Shown in pieces: positions 1-10,009 of a stretch of DNA of 64,000 nucleotides. The stretch covers positions 28,744 through 92,743 of the forward strand of contig JAEUGJ010000002.1 in assembly GCA_016775335.1 (NCBI GenBank), read 5' to 3'. Within the stretch, counting starts at the first letter, position 1, and each line of letters begins with the position of its first letter. The notes under the pieces were generated by a model. That model was not told where the DNA came from, ran no database searches, and saw nothing but the letters and a program-made list of their open reading frames with translations. The DNA comes from Mogibacterium sp. GTDB taxonomy: Bacteria > Bacillota > Clostridia > Peptostreptococcales > Anaerovoracaceae. The position numbers and the translations under genes are program-made.

Positions 1-74
1 CTTCTCTCCCCCCTAAAATGCGATAACATCTAAATCTTCCGGTGCGCGGAAAGCGCAACTCCGGAACCCGGAAA

Positions 75-263
75 TCATCTGCCGAGCAGTTCCCTCTGCA
101 GAAGCTTCAGCTCCTCCATCATTTCATCAAGCTGTTTTTGCATATCGGCAATAGCCTGATCCTTCTGAACAATGGCTTCGGTCAGAAGTTTTATGGTCGT
201 ATTTAATTGTGCATTCAAATCCATATACTCTTTGATCTGGATATCTTCTTCTGATTGCGTCAC
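75..263 (-). CDS. Small coiled-coil protein, possibly a truncated IS66-type transposase N-terminus
   Basis: 62-aa reading frame with a GTG start and a well-placed AAGGAGTG ribosome site 7 nt upstream, so it is probably translated. Residues about 15-60 form a continuous heptad-rich coiled coil rich in L, E, K and Q. The ending ELKLLQRELLGR resembles the leucine-zipper N-terminus of IS66-family transposases just before their GRxSEK motif, but a TGA follows at once and no transposase domain is seen in the 74 bases downstream. It lies 157 nt behind the RelE-UvrD gene of the defence operon. Alternatives: an IS66 remnant, or a small coiled-coil partner of the operon. No function can be assigned. 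Confidence 0.45.
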   Translation of the reverse strand: MTQSEEDIQIKEYMDLNAQLNTTIKLLTEAIVQKDQAIADMQKQLDEMMEELKLLQRELLGR

Positions 264-420
264 GCTTTCACTCCTTTGTTTTCCGCTATTTCTACATTTG
301 TTTATGCTAATCTAAATTTAGGTCATATGGCTCATTGAAAATTTGGTCACTCCAAGACCAGTGTGTTATCCTTTATCTAACAACAGATGAAAGAGGTCGG
401 AAAGGATTTCTTCCAGTTCT
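264..420. other. Gap behind defence operon with a possible 27-codon ORF
   Basis: On the minus strand an ATG at 449 opens a 27-codon frame (stop at 366-368) that overlaps the end of the UvrD gene in another frame and would encode a small acidic amphipathic peptide (starts MEDLQDSLTEELEEIL). No clear ribosome site was seen. The rest of the gap holds only the ribosome site of the 62-aa gene; no terminator is evident. Confidence 0.2.
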
Positions 421-2517
421 TCAGTCAAGGAATCCTGAAGGTCTTCCATAACTGGTAATATAGACACCTTTTTGTGCTCGAGTCATTGCTACATACAATA
501 AGCATTTTTCCGAGGTAGTAGTTTCTGCCTCGGAAACAGCATCAGTCGTATTGATTGCAGAAGGCAGAGGTACAATCCTATTGTTCGCAGCAACAATGAA
601 TACATACTTAAACTCCAATCCCTTCACTCGGTGCATAGTGGCAACACGCAGTCCATCAAAGCTTCGATCATCTACTTTGTTTCTCTTAATTGCATAAGAG
701 CGAATACCGGCTTTCGTAAAAAGCGCAATGTAATCATCAACCAATTTTTTTGTGCGTGCTACAACGCATATATCAGTGAGAGAAACGCCATTTTCTTTTA
801 GCTTCTTCACTTCGCAAAGGATAAAATCAAATTCATCATTAGCGTTTCCAAAATTCTCGATTATCGGTTTTTCACCATGAGTGAGGGATTGACACTTATC
901 TCCAAGATCAACATCTTCGTCTAAATCATCAAAAGAAATTCCACTTAATAATGCAAAAGCATGCTTTCGAATTTCCTCTGTAGTTCGATAGTTAATTTTC
1001 AATATGCTACTACGGCCACGAACGTGTATTCCAGATCTAGAAAGAATAGGATGATTCCGATATATCCTCTGATGAGAATCTCCAACTATGAAAATATCGT
1101 TTGGATGTTCTTCGCCTGCCAACGATCTAATTAATCGATATGCATTGTCGCTGAAATCTTGTCCTTCATCGATAATAATGCTTGCGTATCGCGGTTTATT
1201 GCCTGCAGATTGTATCAGTTTGGAACTTTCATACATAGCGGTGTTTATATCACGTATCTGGTTCTCTTTCATTAAGTTCTGATAATTTTCAAAAACCTTC
1301 CAGACCTTCATTCTTTTTTTACGATCAAGTCTGGTACCTCGACCATTTCGTGTCGCCTTCACATACTTTTCGAGAGTAAGCGCTTCTTGCGCCATCACAA
1401 TCCTGTTCCATTCTTCTTCATAGAATGAAGTATCAAACGGCAAATCAATATTTGCTAACAAAACAGCTCTCTCCCAGAGGGGTTTTATTTCATCATCATA
1501 CCCAATCTGAGCCGAGAATCCGGACTCACGAAGGAAATGATTCACCCAGGCATCCAGATGAATGACTTCTATCCTTCGGAGTTCCTCCACAGTACAAATC
1601 TTACGAAGATTCTCTCGAATGTCGGCTGCAAGATTTGCGGTAAAAGTAGTCATCAGAATTCTCTGTTGTCCTTCACATTTGGAGGCCAAGTGTTTTGCCC
1701 TATGCATGGCAACTACCGTTTTTCCAGTGCCGGCACCGCCAAGCACTCTTGCAGAACCCGAGTATTCTTTCTGGACAATTTTTCTCTGCGTCGGATGAAG
1801 AAATACACGCCATTTTTCCAATGGTTCTGCCATAATCCGACGCAATTCATCTTCACCATCGACCACAACAAAAGATTTCAAAGTTGTAGGAACATCTAAT
1901 GCTGCTGCTAGATCTTCACGAGAAGCTGCGCTGTTCTGTTCTTCAGAAACAAGCTCCAAAACTTCTTCCATAGGAAAACCTTCCGCCAACCAAGAAAGGT
2001 GCTCATACGCATCATGTGGCATAGCGGTTTCCGCTTTATAAAAATCTTCTTTACTAAAAAAACTTCTGACAAAATCAAGTTGCGCCTCAGGCACACCAAG
2101 TTTAAGTAATTCGTCATCCTTTGCAAAAGCGAATAGAGTAGCTTTTGCAGGTGCAGATGGCTGTTCTTCTACAGTTTGAACATCAAACACCTGAATAGCT
2201 CCTGTTTTTGGGTTGACTTCGCATCGTTTACGAGCAGCCCATTGATATGCCTCATCATGGTGATCTACCCACAAGAGCAGGTATACCCCTGCTTCTTGCT
2301 GTCGGACAACAATCCCACGATAAGTGTTATCAATACGAACCGAAAAGATTTTCTTATCTATTCCCGAATTTATTTTCTCATAGTTGATACCCGGAGACAT
2401 CGGATTGTTACGGAATTTATTTACGAACTCCGTTACTTTACCTTGAACTTGTCTTGGAAGCCTCGCAAATGCCGTTAAAAAGTCCGATGAAATTGCCACT
2501 TTAACATTATCCATCAC
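421..2517 (-). CDS. RelE/ParE-fold domain fused to UvrD-type superfamily 1 helicase
   Basis: 698-aa protein, last gene of the defence operon. Residues 1-95 look like a RelE/ParE toxin fold (AFARLPRQVQGKV, then DNTYRGIV and a hydrophobic strand ending WVDHHDEAY). After a linker come SF1 helicase motifs: Walker A GGAGTGKTVV near 260, motif II DEGQD near 450, a NYRTTEEI motif near 509, and the C-terminal VAMTRAQKG motif. ATP-dependent DNA unwinding is expected. The RelE-like part resembles those found on many Firmicutes helicases; whether it cuts RNA is unknown. A GTG start at 2517 overlaps the upstream stop codon by 1 nt behind GGAGGTGA; an ATG lies one codon further on. The gene is translationally coupled to the giant helicase. 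Confidence 0.85.
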   Translation of the reverse strand: MMDNVKVAISSDFLTAFARLPRQVQGKVTEFVNKFRNNPMSPGINYEKINSGIDKKIFSVRIDNTYRGIVVRQQEAGVYLLLWVDHHDEAYQWAARKRCEVNPKTGAIQVFDVQTVEEQPSAPAKATLFAFAKDDELLKLGVPEAQLDFVRSFFSKEDFYKAETAMPHDAYEHLSWLAEGFPMEEVLELVSEEQNSAASREDLAAALDVPTTLKSFVVVDGEDELRRIMAEPLEKWRVFLHPTQRKIVQKEYSGSARVLGGAGTGKTVVAMHRAKHLASKCEGQQRILMTTFTANLAADIRENLRKICTVEELRRIEVIHLDAWVNHFLRESGFSAQIGYDDEIKPLWERAVLLANIDLPFDTSFYEEEWNRIVMAQEALTLEKYVKATRNGRGTRLDRKKRMKVWKVFENYQNLMKENQIRDINTAMYESSKLIQSAGNKPRYASIIIDEGQDFSDNAYRLIRSLAGEEHPNDIFIVGDSHQRIYRNHPILSRSGIHVRGRSSILKINYRTTEEIRKHAFALLSGISFDDLDEDVDLGDKCQSLTHGEKPIIENFGNANDEFDFILCEVKKLKENGVSLTDICVVARTKKLVDDYIALFTKAGIRSYAIKRNKVDDRSFDGLRVATMHRVKGLEFKYVFIVAANNRIVPLPSAINTTDAVSEAETTTSEKCLLYVAMTRAQKGVYITSYGRPSGFLD

Positions 2518-5500
2518 TAGTTATCACCTCCAAAATAGCTTGCGGTATCAATATCCGCAACATCAAACAAGTTCAAGATTTTCCATCCTACCTGTTCGAG
2601 TTTTTTCTTATCTACAGTTTGTTCAGCGGTCATGAAGCCAACTCTTCTATCAGGCCATGCAATTTCCACAGTAGCAATCACATCTCCATCATCGCCTTCA
2701 ACTTCGTAACCAACGTTATCTTCATCCGGAGCAGGCACATCAGCATCTTTTGCAAGTTCAACAAATTTCTTTGCATCATCATCGAATAAAAGTTCCTTAA
2801 TTGCGCTCCAAGCATCATCAACTTCGGACATCATGGCTGCAACATCAGAATCGGCACACACTGCAGGCAACGCAAGGTAATCCATGCGGCTTATACCTAC
2901 AGATGATACTGCTATAAACGTCTCCGCAAATTGCATCAAATTATTGAATCTCCAAAACCCATTCCATTCCTGCTCATATTTGTCCGTTCTACAATCCTTT
3001 TCATCATTGAGAACAGCACAAACTGCAACAGCGCCTTCCTTTTTAAGTTCAGCTGCAAGAATTCCCGAATGAATTGTTAGGTGTGCATTCGAGCTTCTTG
3101 GAATCCAACTTCCGAATATGGTCCCAGGAAATGTAAAATCAACATTAGTAAAATGTGTCTGGTCCTTTACGGCTTTTACACTCGTTTCCCAGTTATTGAA
3201 AGCAAGGTTGTTATTCATCTGTGCAGGCTCTAATAATGACAGAGAATATGCGCATGCCTGTCCTTTAAAAACACTTTCTGCTTCAGGGAGTTTAAGATAT
3301 TCCAGCAGCAAGTCGAAAGAAGACAACTTTGCCGGTTCGATGGCATCAGCTTTTTGCTTCTTAATCATATTCTGATACATCATCTTTCCCGAAGGCATTT
3401 TTTCAGCTTCCAGGGTTGCTGTGTAAAAATCACCCTGTGGTGCAAATAAAACGCTTTGAACATCCTTGAAACTCAGCGACCAAACACGGAAGTTACCACT
3501 TCTCCGGATGGCTTCTCGCTTAATTGTATCATCAGAAACGATGTCTTTGTGGTATAGGAAACCATCAGTGAACACAGCTACAGGTTTGTGGCCTGGCGCT
3601 GATACCGGCCAGAACACAAAATCCGGCTTGCAAGTTACTGAAACGCCAGAGCCTGCATCTAACAGAACTTGAGGCTCGATTTCCCAAGCATAGTTTTCTA
3701 TCTTCACATAATAACTGTGTTTTCCATTTCGAATCGTGTCACTTACATTACCAGCTCCCACCTTGGTGCGAATCGCTTCCATAAAACGCTGTTCCAGTTC
3801 ACTGTCAAATAACGGGTTAATAGGAATATCATTGATCTTATCAATTTTCTGAACATTATCTTTGCCTGAAAGGATTGACTTCAAAATTCTGATAGCCGTA
3901 GTTCTTGAAATATTTCCTATCTGCTGACTCTGTCGATAAGCATACAAGCAATGGTAGCATCCATCTTTCTGCGGGTCATCCTTGCAAGAACAATTCTCCA
4001 TTACATGAAGTGCTTTCTCAAAAATTTCAATCAGAGCATTTTTTTCATGCATCAACTGCTTCAAATAGCCCGTACCGCCCGGAACAGAATCGTAAATGAC
4101 CAAATACTGCTTTCGATAATCTGCTTCGGGAACAGGGACTTCGCTAACAGTTGCCCTTAGATGATCCACATTGCCGAAGTATTCTTTCATTCCCAACATA
4201 AATGCGGCTACAAATGATTCCATTTTCACGGAAGAAGAATCCAATGTAGTTGCCGGGACGAGAAGCCGAAGAATCTCTGTGCTGAATTCACGATACAGAA
4301 ACAGGCATTCCTCATAAGCATCAGCCTGCATCAACGTAGGCATCTTTCTTGTCTTACAAGCAAAGCTATGGTTGGCTTTCCTGCCTTCATATTGAATCTT
4401 TCCACAGTATTTGCATATTCTAAATCCTTTGCGCACTTCTTCTACACCGGAAACAGACAGTTTTTCTCCGGTCATATCACTCTCGCCAAAGTTAATTTCA
4501 CGCAAAGTTGCTTTGCGAACGAATTCATATCCGAACGGAAAATCCTCGTTATCCATACGATATGCGCTGGAAATATCGTGATCTTCATCTACATCAACCA
4601 AGAGTTGCTTACAGTAGAAGACATTATTGCGATCATCACTTTCGTCGTTAATCATACTCTTGGTGTAGTCCATATTAGAGTAGACCATCTGAACTTTCAG
4701 CATCGTTCTAACCTGTCCGGCATCCGCCCAGGCAGGACTGCCACACTGCGGACAAACAGATGTATTCTTGCCAATTTCTTCAATCTGAGCATGCGAACAA
4801 TTCGGACAAAGTCTCCATCTCGCGGTCTGAGCGGTTGTCAAATCAACCTGATCTATTGTCAGCTTTCGACCATCAACATAAAAGCTATTATTAGGAGCAA
4901 ACTCACTAATAGCCGAGGAAGCGCTACGGCTATATTCATAGACCATCTTCTCATATTTTTTCTTTTGCATCGGCGCTTCTTCATTCTCTTTACGATATAG
5001 AACCGCTCGCAGAATAATGCCCGCTTCAGGAAAAGCGTAATTCGGAAGCAATCCCTCATCGGACAAGAAATTGAAGATATTCTTCTTGCCGATTTCCTGA
5101 AGGACTGTAAGCAGCGCTGCTTCTTCACGTTTCAGCTCTTTGATTTCTTCATCGTAGGAACTATCTTTTGGTTTATCTTCCAAATCACGAATCATCGCTT
5201 TTAGGGCTTCAACGCTTGTTCTCAAAGCATCCTGCTGTTTTTTCAATTCCTCAAATGCATCCAGAATTTTGACATACATTGGACTGTCATCAGTGTCTTT
5301 TCCTCTGGCAAATAGTTGCAGCTCTTCTCTTGCACTATCATCAAGATATGCCGCAAACATTTGCATAAAAGAATTTAGCTGTCGAGATAAGGTGCTTTGC
5401 ACGTAATTCAAAAAATTGAACGGAAACATATCATCCGGACGTGCATCCAATTTCTTCAGCACAATACCCACTTTATCGGGAATAGCACCATCCGGAATTC

Positions 5501-8500
5501 CTTTCTTAACCCAGGAATCCATGCAAAACGCTACAAACTGCCTTTCCAGGACAGCAGATGCACGAAGGAAAATTTTAGGTGGCGTTATATCACCGGCAAT
5601 CATATCCAAAGGATCGGAATAAAAATATAAATCATGTGGTCTTGCATTAGCAACAGCCAAAGTCAGTGAATTACCATCCTTTCGCCCTGCACGCCCAGCT
5701 CTCTGCAAAAACTGGCTCTGAGCGGGCGGCATGCTGCACAGGATAACCGTAGACAAATCCCCAATATCAATACCCATTTCTAGGGTTGGCGTACACGATA
5801 ATACATTAGGATCCCAAAGAGCCTGAGTATCTTTCCCTCGCTTAAAGTCAGTTTCAAGCTGTTCTCTATTGGAACGCTCTAATAAACCGGTATGTTCCCT
5901 TGCGTTAATACGAACTAAATCACCTGCACTGTAAAGACGGCCATAATAATTAATTTCTCCTGTATCGTATTTTTCCAGAATTCCACCACAGGTAGTTCTT
6001 TGACAAGGTGCACCAATCCAAAACTCTGCATCTTCTGCTGCAACAGCATATACTGAACCGCACTTATTACATCGCATCTGCATCACATCATCCGTGACAA
6101 AAACATGTTCTTTATTTAATCCGTAAATTTTATAGTTGACCGAAGACGGAACTCGAGATATTACATTCAGTTTCACCGCTTCATCCAAAATAAATCTGCT
6201 GATTGCCCAGAAATTGCTGTCATCCACCATCAATTCGTTACAACAAGAAGCAAGCCAATCTACATATTTGTTAGCAGCAGGTGAATCAAACTCGAAAGAT
6301 AATCGACCATTGTCAATACGTTCTGCAATAAAACGAGGAGTGTTTCGACCAGATTGACGGCCGGGAAGCCACCGATTTCTGTCATTTGACAACATATAAC
6401 CATTGCCATCGCCTGTGGTGTATTCATCGAACATTTTATCCTCAAAAGCACCATTTATGCGCATTAGATTCAAATATCCGATAACCATGCGCTTGAACGA
6501 ATCCGAGTTTTCATCGGTCAACACACCGAGTTCATTGATAGTTCTTTCTTGTACAGCATCAGCAATTTGAATGATATCTTCCGTAGCAAAAGAAAGAACT
6601 GAACAATTAGACTTTTCAAGAGTTCTTCCAATCTTACCGGCAAGACCGAATTCAAGCATGATTTCGTACTTGATTCGTTGTTCTACTTCAAATACTAGGA
6701 TCTGTGCTTGCTTATCCTTGCCCAAGCTGCGCTTCTCAACCATATCTTCATAAGCTTGTTTCCAAGTTAAATTAGGCGCAATAAAAAAGCTTACAAACTG
6801 CTCATCGGTCATGTGCTCATGCCAATACCTTATAAATCCATTCTGAAACTCCGCAAGGTTTTGACCAGTTCCCTTCTCAGCACAGTATTTTTGAATAGCT
6901 GTTCTAAGGCCAAAACGCCATGTTCTTGAGTTGAAAAATCCCGCTCTATGCGCAGCGTCCTGGACATTATCGGAGAATGCTAATGTCTTTTTATCATCAT
7001 TAAACTTAGATGCAAACATTTGAGAAATGCTTGCACTAATTTCTGTTGCGCTACGAACACCCATCAACGAAATACCTCGCCTGCTGCCGCAGCAAGGACA
7101 AACGTATTGTTTGTGCTTAGATCCAGTTGTCTTGATTGGGTTTGGAATCATTATGTCAACCATTTCGACACCACAATTGATGCACTCATCTCCCCAATCC
7201 TCACCAAGTTTTACTTGTAGACAGTCTGGACAAATCTTTGCAGAAATCATACCCGAAAAACTTTCATCGTGAAAATGAGGAAACATCATCACGATTTTCT
7301 CATCTGCACGGAAATATAGATTATAGAACGATTCAAGATTTGTCATAGTGGCATTATTTCGTTCATTGAGTACGGATACCCAACCTGTAATACCGCAATC
7401 CCGACAGTTTACAACTGGAAGATATTGTTTTGCCTGTTGTTTATTCAAATCATGAGCAATCGCATAAGTGATTTCATCTGGATCCACTTTCGCAACCAAA
7501 CGACGAAGTTCTCGCATCCAAAGTTGAACTTGAACATTCAAAAATGGACGCAACTTCCCGGTCCTGCCAGTTCTCGCATGTGAAATTAAAGCAAAAAGAG
7601 AATTAATAACCACAGTTGCATCAGGAAGAGTTTTCAACTCCGGGTAATGGACCGCTAATTCTTCTGCAATTCTAGAAACTTGGTAGTATGTCCCACCGGT
7701 CAGGTTGATAACCGATTGCATGAAGCTGTGATGCATCAGTTCATTTCCAAGCTGGATTCTGCCTTCATCCCCAAGGACGTCAAAAGAAAAATTTGGGAAC
7801 CAGTCTTTTACCGCGCTTTGTAAGTATGCTGTAGGCTCATCTTCCTCAGACAAGCTCTCCAGTTCTATAGCCTGCGCAACTGTTGGCAACGTAAATTCCG
7901 TCACTTCAGCACCTGCAAAAAATTCTTGAGCACTCAAACGATCCTCCGTGATAATTGCGTCCTTTTCAAACGGCTCACCAAAGATTTCTTCTGCGTAACT
8001 CAAAATGCTGCTGTTGTTTCCCTTGGAACCCATCGTTGCAGATGTGCCGACACAGCACAAGAATCCATCATAGATACCCAAACGTCTCTTCAAACGACGA
8101 AGCAAACAAGCCAAATCGGTACCTTGAGCTCCATCAAATGTATGAAGCTCATCAACTGCGATATATTTCAAAGTTTCAGGATCATTATCCTGCCACAAGA
8201 GAGCATCCTTCGGACGTACCAGTAGATAGTCTAACATCTTGTAGTTGGTCATCAGAATATCCGGTGCGTTGTTCAGCAAGGTTTCGTGGTCTGTAATAAC
8301 GCCATTCTCACTCATGGTACGGGCAGGTGCCTCTTCTTGTCCGCCAACATACATCCCGACAGAAACATTTCCTCGAAGTTCATCGCTTCCATGAATCAGC
8401 TCCGCAACACGCTTCGCCTGATCCGTTGCCAAGGCATTCATCGGATAAATAATAAGTGCTTTTATTCCTCGCTCGCCGCGATGCTGATAGCAATATTCCA

Positions 8501-8834
8501 GAATTGGATAGAGAAAACACTCCGTTTTACCGGAACCCGTACCGGTTGCAACTAGCGTAGATCTACCATCATCTCCGGTCAGTCGCTCAAAAGCTTTTTG
8601 CTGATGCACATACGGAAGATATACAGGATGAATTGCTTCAAAGCAAGTTGGCATTTCTGTCGCCAATCTGAACGGAAGGCGCACCGCAACATAAGGCTCA
8701 TGGTAAACAGAGCCTTTATTCGCCAGCATTTTCTCCAAGGAACCTTTGAACGGTTCGTTGGTCATCGGGAATGTGGTTTCGATATAATCCCCGATACCTT
8801 TCTGCAATTGTTTAGCAAGTATGGATGGTATCAT
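2517..8834 (-). CDS. Giant DEAD/DEAH helicase with DUF1998 (MZB) and C-terminal nuclease-like domain
   Basis: 2105-aa SF2 helicase. Walker A GTGSGKT is near 98-104, DELH near 228, SAT near 265, and the helicase C-terminal motif QRAGRAGRKDG near 1050. Several CxxC zinc pairs lie at about 480-580, 925 and 1350. The MZB/DUF1998 signature (PGGTGYL, then a Cys cluster ending CYHC) lies near 1585-1630. Residues about 1690-1850 look like a restriction-endonuclease fold (DSELEQRF, KPDFVFWP, AVFTDGFLYHKD), as in Vsr/DUF559-like nucleases. DUF1998 helicases are the common core of DISARM (DrmA/DrmB) and Druantia (DruE) phage defence; the size is closest to DruE. The start at 8834 is chosen for GAGGAGG 8 nt upstream; an in-frame extension to 8954 overlaps the preceding gene and lacks such a site. 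Confidence 0.85.
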   Translation of the reverse strand: MIPSILAKQLQKGIGDYIETTFPMTNEPFKGSLEKMLANKGSVYHEPYVAVRLPFRLATEMPTCFEAIHPVYLPYVHQQKAFERLTGDDGRSTLVATGTGSGKTECFLYPILEYCYQHRGERGIKALIIYPMNALATDQAKRVAELIHGSDELRGNVSVGMYVGGQEEAPARTMSENGVITDHETLLNNAPDILMTNYKMLDYLLVRPKDALLWQDNDPETLKYIAVDELHTFDGAQGTDLACLLRRLKRRLGIYDGFLCCVGTSATMGSKGNNSSILSYAEEIFGEPFEKDAIITEDRLSAQEFFAGAEVTEFTLPTVAQAIELESLSEEDEPTAYLQSAVKDWFPNFSFDVLGDEGRIQLGNELMHHSFMQSVINLTGGTYYQVSRIAEELAVHYPELKTLPDATVVINSLFALISHARTGRTGKLRPFLNVQVQLWMRELRRLVAKVDPDEITYAIAHDLNKQQAKQYLPVVNCRDCGITGWVSVLNERNNATMTNLESFYNLYFRADEKIVMMFPHFHDESFSGMISAKICPDCLQVKLGEDWGDECINCGVEMVDIMIPNPIKTTGSKHKQYVCPCCGSRRGISLMGVRSATEISASISQMFASKFNDDKKTLAFSDNVQDAAHRAGFFNSRTWRFGLRTAIQKYCAEKGTGQNLAEFQNGFIRYWHEHMTDEQFVSFFIAPNLTWKQAYEDMVEKRSLGKDKQAQILVFEVEQRIKYEIMLEFGLAGKIGRTLEKSNCSVLSFATEDIIQIADAVQERTINELGVLTDENSDSFKRMVIGYLNLMRINGAFEDKMFDEYTTGDGNGYMLSNDRNRWLPGRQSGRNTPRFIAERIDNGRLSFEFDSPAANKYVDWLASCCNELMVDDSNFWAISRFILDEAVKLNVISRVPSSVNYKIYGLNKEHVFVTDDVMQMRCNKCGSVYAVAAEDAEFWIGAPCQRTTCGGILEKYDTGEINYYGRLYSAGDLVRINAREHTGLLERSNREQLETDFKRGKDTQALWDPNVLSCTPTLEMGIDIGDLSTVILCSMPPAQSQFLQRAGRAGRKDGNSLTLAVANARPHDLYFYSDPLDMIAGDITPPKIFLRASAVLERQFVAFCMDSWVKKGIPDGAIPDKVGIVLKKLDARPDDMFPFNFLNYVQSTLSRQLNSFMQMFAAYLDDSAREELQLFARGKDTDDSPMYVKILDAFEELKKQQDALRTSVEALKAMIRDLEDKPKDSSYDEEIKELKREEAALLTVLQEIGKKNIFNFLSDEGLLPNYAFPEAGIILRAVLYRKENEEAPMQKKKYEKMVYEYSRSASSAISEFAPNNSFYVDGRKLTIDQVDLTTAQTARWRLCPNCSHAQIEEIGKNTSVCPQCGSPAWADAGQVRTMLKVQMVYSNMDYTKSMINDESDDRNNVFYCKQLLVDVDEDHDISSAYRMDNEDFPFGYEFVRKATLREINFGESDMTGEKLSVSGVEEVRKGFRICKYCGKIQYEGRKANHSFACKTRKMPTLMQADAYEECLFLYREFSTEILRLLVPATTLDSSSVKMESFVAAFMLGMKEYFGNVDHLRATVSEVPVPEADYRKQYLVIYDSVPGGTGYLKQLMHEKNALIEIFEKALHVMENCSCKDDPQKDGCYHCLYAYRQSQQIGNISRTTAIRILKSILSGKDNVQKIDKINDIPINPLFDSELEQRFMEAIRTKVGAGNVSDTIRNGKHSYYVKIENYAWEIEPQVLLDAGSGVSVTCKPDFVFWPVSAPGHKPVAVFTDGFLYHKDIVSDDTIKREAIRRSGNFRVWSLSFKDVQSVLFAPQGDFYTATLEAEKMPSGKMMYQNMIKKQKADAIEPAKLSSFDLLLEYLKLPEAESVFKGQACAYSLSLLEPAQMNNNLAFNNWETSVKAVKDQTHFTNVDFTFPGTIFGSWIPRSSNAHLTIHSGILAAELKKEGAVAVCAVLNDEKDCRTDKYEQEWNGFWRFNNLMQFAETFIAVSSVGISRMDYLALPAVCADSDVAAMMSEVDDAWSAIKELLFDDDAKKFVELAKDADVPAPDEDNVGYEVEGDDGDVIATVEIAWPDRRVGFMTAEQTVDKKKLEQVGWKILNLFDVADIDTASYFGGDN

Positions 8835-8857
8835 ACTGCAATCCTCCTCGAATATAA

Positions 8858-10009
8858 TTATATTGCGAAATTTTCTATTAGTTTTTCTATTTCTCTTGAA
8901 TTGGTGCTCGATGCAACATATGAGGAATCCTCTAAGAATGAGTTTTTCAAGCACGCCTTCATTTTAAGAATAACATCGTCAAATTCTAAGTTGTCACTAC
9001 CAATATCAATATAAACCTTCTTATAAAGCGCAGTTAAGACCAACGCCATAGATGTAGAAAACTTATATTGCTTACTAGAAATACCATAAAACTCCTTAGA
9101 AATCGGATATGGCGTATATTTTGTGCATTCAAGTAGCCAGTTCAAATAGTTCTCAAACAATGCTCGCATAGAATTAAGGTCTTGCATTATCTCATTTTCT
9201 GTATTAGTGCTACAGAAATTTGACTTTCTTTTCATATATTCCGTTGCATACGTAGTTGAGTCTTTAAACTCTCCTTGAATACCATATTCTAGAACATATA
9301 GAATACTGAAAATTCCTTCGTGAACCTTTTTTTTCAGCAGTCGATCCTTGCTTACATTGAAAATATTTCGCAACTTTTTGTCTCGCTCACTGTTACCTTC
9401 ATATATTTGTTTGACAAAACCACCAATGTATTCGTTATGAGGAGATGCGTATACCGCATTACGAATTTCTTGAGGGGTTAAGGCTTTTGTACCCTTGTTA
9501 TATCGATTAAACACCTCCAACTCAAACTCTTTTCCAGGAAAATCGCGAAAAACAAAAGCTGGAAGTTTGTGCGAAATAAATTGCTCCTGATATTCAAAAG
9601 GCAATTCATCAAATTTCATTCCGTTAAATTCTGGAAGTAACGGGAGGCTTGAAAGACGGAATTCGCCTTTTCGGAAACGATAGAATGCAAACAATCTGTG
9701 TTGCCCATCAACAACATTTAAAACCTGAACCCCCTTTAATCTAGTAGAGCATAAAAACACAGGAGGAATTGGAATTCCTACAAGAATAGACTCAATAAGT
9801 GAACTCTCATCTTCGACAGTTGACCTATAATCTCTTTGATAAAATGGTTTTAAAATAAGGCTGTCATTGTATTCCAACTTTGTGTCACTTGTAATGGTAC
9901 CCTCATCCATATTCTGCAACTCATAACCCTTATCAATGGACATAACTATATTTTTAATCGTTTGATCTAAATTTGTCGGTTTAACAGTAAAATTATTGCC
10001 CACCATCAT
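8858..10009 (-). CDS. DUF262 (DGQHR-motif) protein of defence operon
   Basis: 383-aa protein with the DUF262 pattern: FYQRDYR near 57, ESILVGIPIPPVFL, and the ParB/GmrS-like core VVDGQHRLFAFYRF near 115. DUF262 domains occur in type IV modification-dependent restriction (GmrSD) and in other defence proteins, where the DGQxR motif is needed for nucleotide hydrolysis or nuclease activity. Here the DUF262 N-terminus is followed only by a helical C-terminus; I see no DUF1524 HNH nuclease (no His-Asn-His motif). The start overlaps the FRG gene by 17 nt, with AGGAGG just upstream of two consecutive ATG codons. The giant helicase starts 23 nt downstream. Confidence 0.8.
   Translation of the reverse strand: MMVGNNFTVKPTNLDQTIKNIVMSIDKGYELQNMDEGTITSDTKLEYNDSLILKPFYQRDYRSTVEDESSLIESILVGIPIPPVFLCSTRLKGVQVLNVVDGQHRLFAFYRFRKGEFRLSSLPLLPEFNGMKFDELPFEYQEQFISHKLPAFVFRDFPGKEFELEVFNRYNKGTKALTPQEIRNAVYASPHNEYIGGFVKQIYEGNSERDKKLRNIFNVSKDRLLKKKVHEGIFSILYVLEYGIQGEFKDSTTYATEYMKRKSNFCSTNTENEIMQDLNSMRALFENYLNWLLECTKYTPYPISKEFYGISSKQYKFSTSMALVLTALYKKVYIDIGSDNLEFDDVILKMKACLKNSFLEDSSYVASSTNSREIEKLIENFAI

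Noticed and set aside
8835..8954. 40-residue N-terminal extension of the giant helicase
   Set aside because: It overlaps the DUF262 gene and lacks a ribosome site, whereas the ATG at 8834 has GAGGAGG at proper distance.
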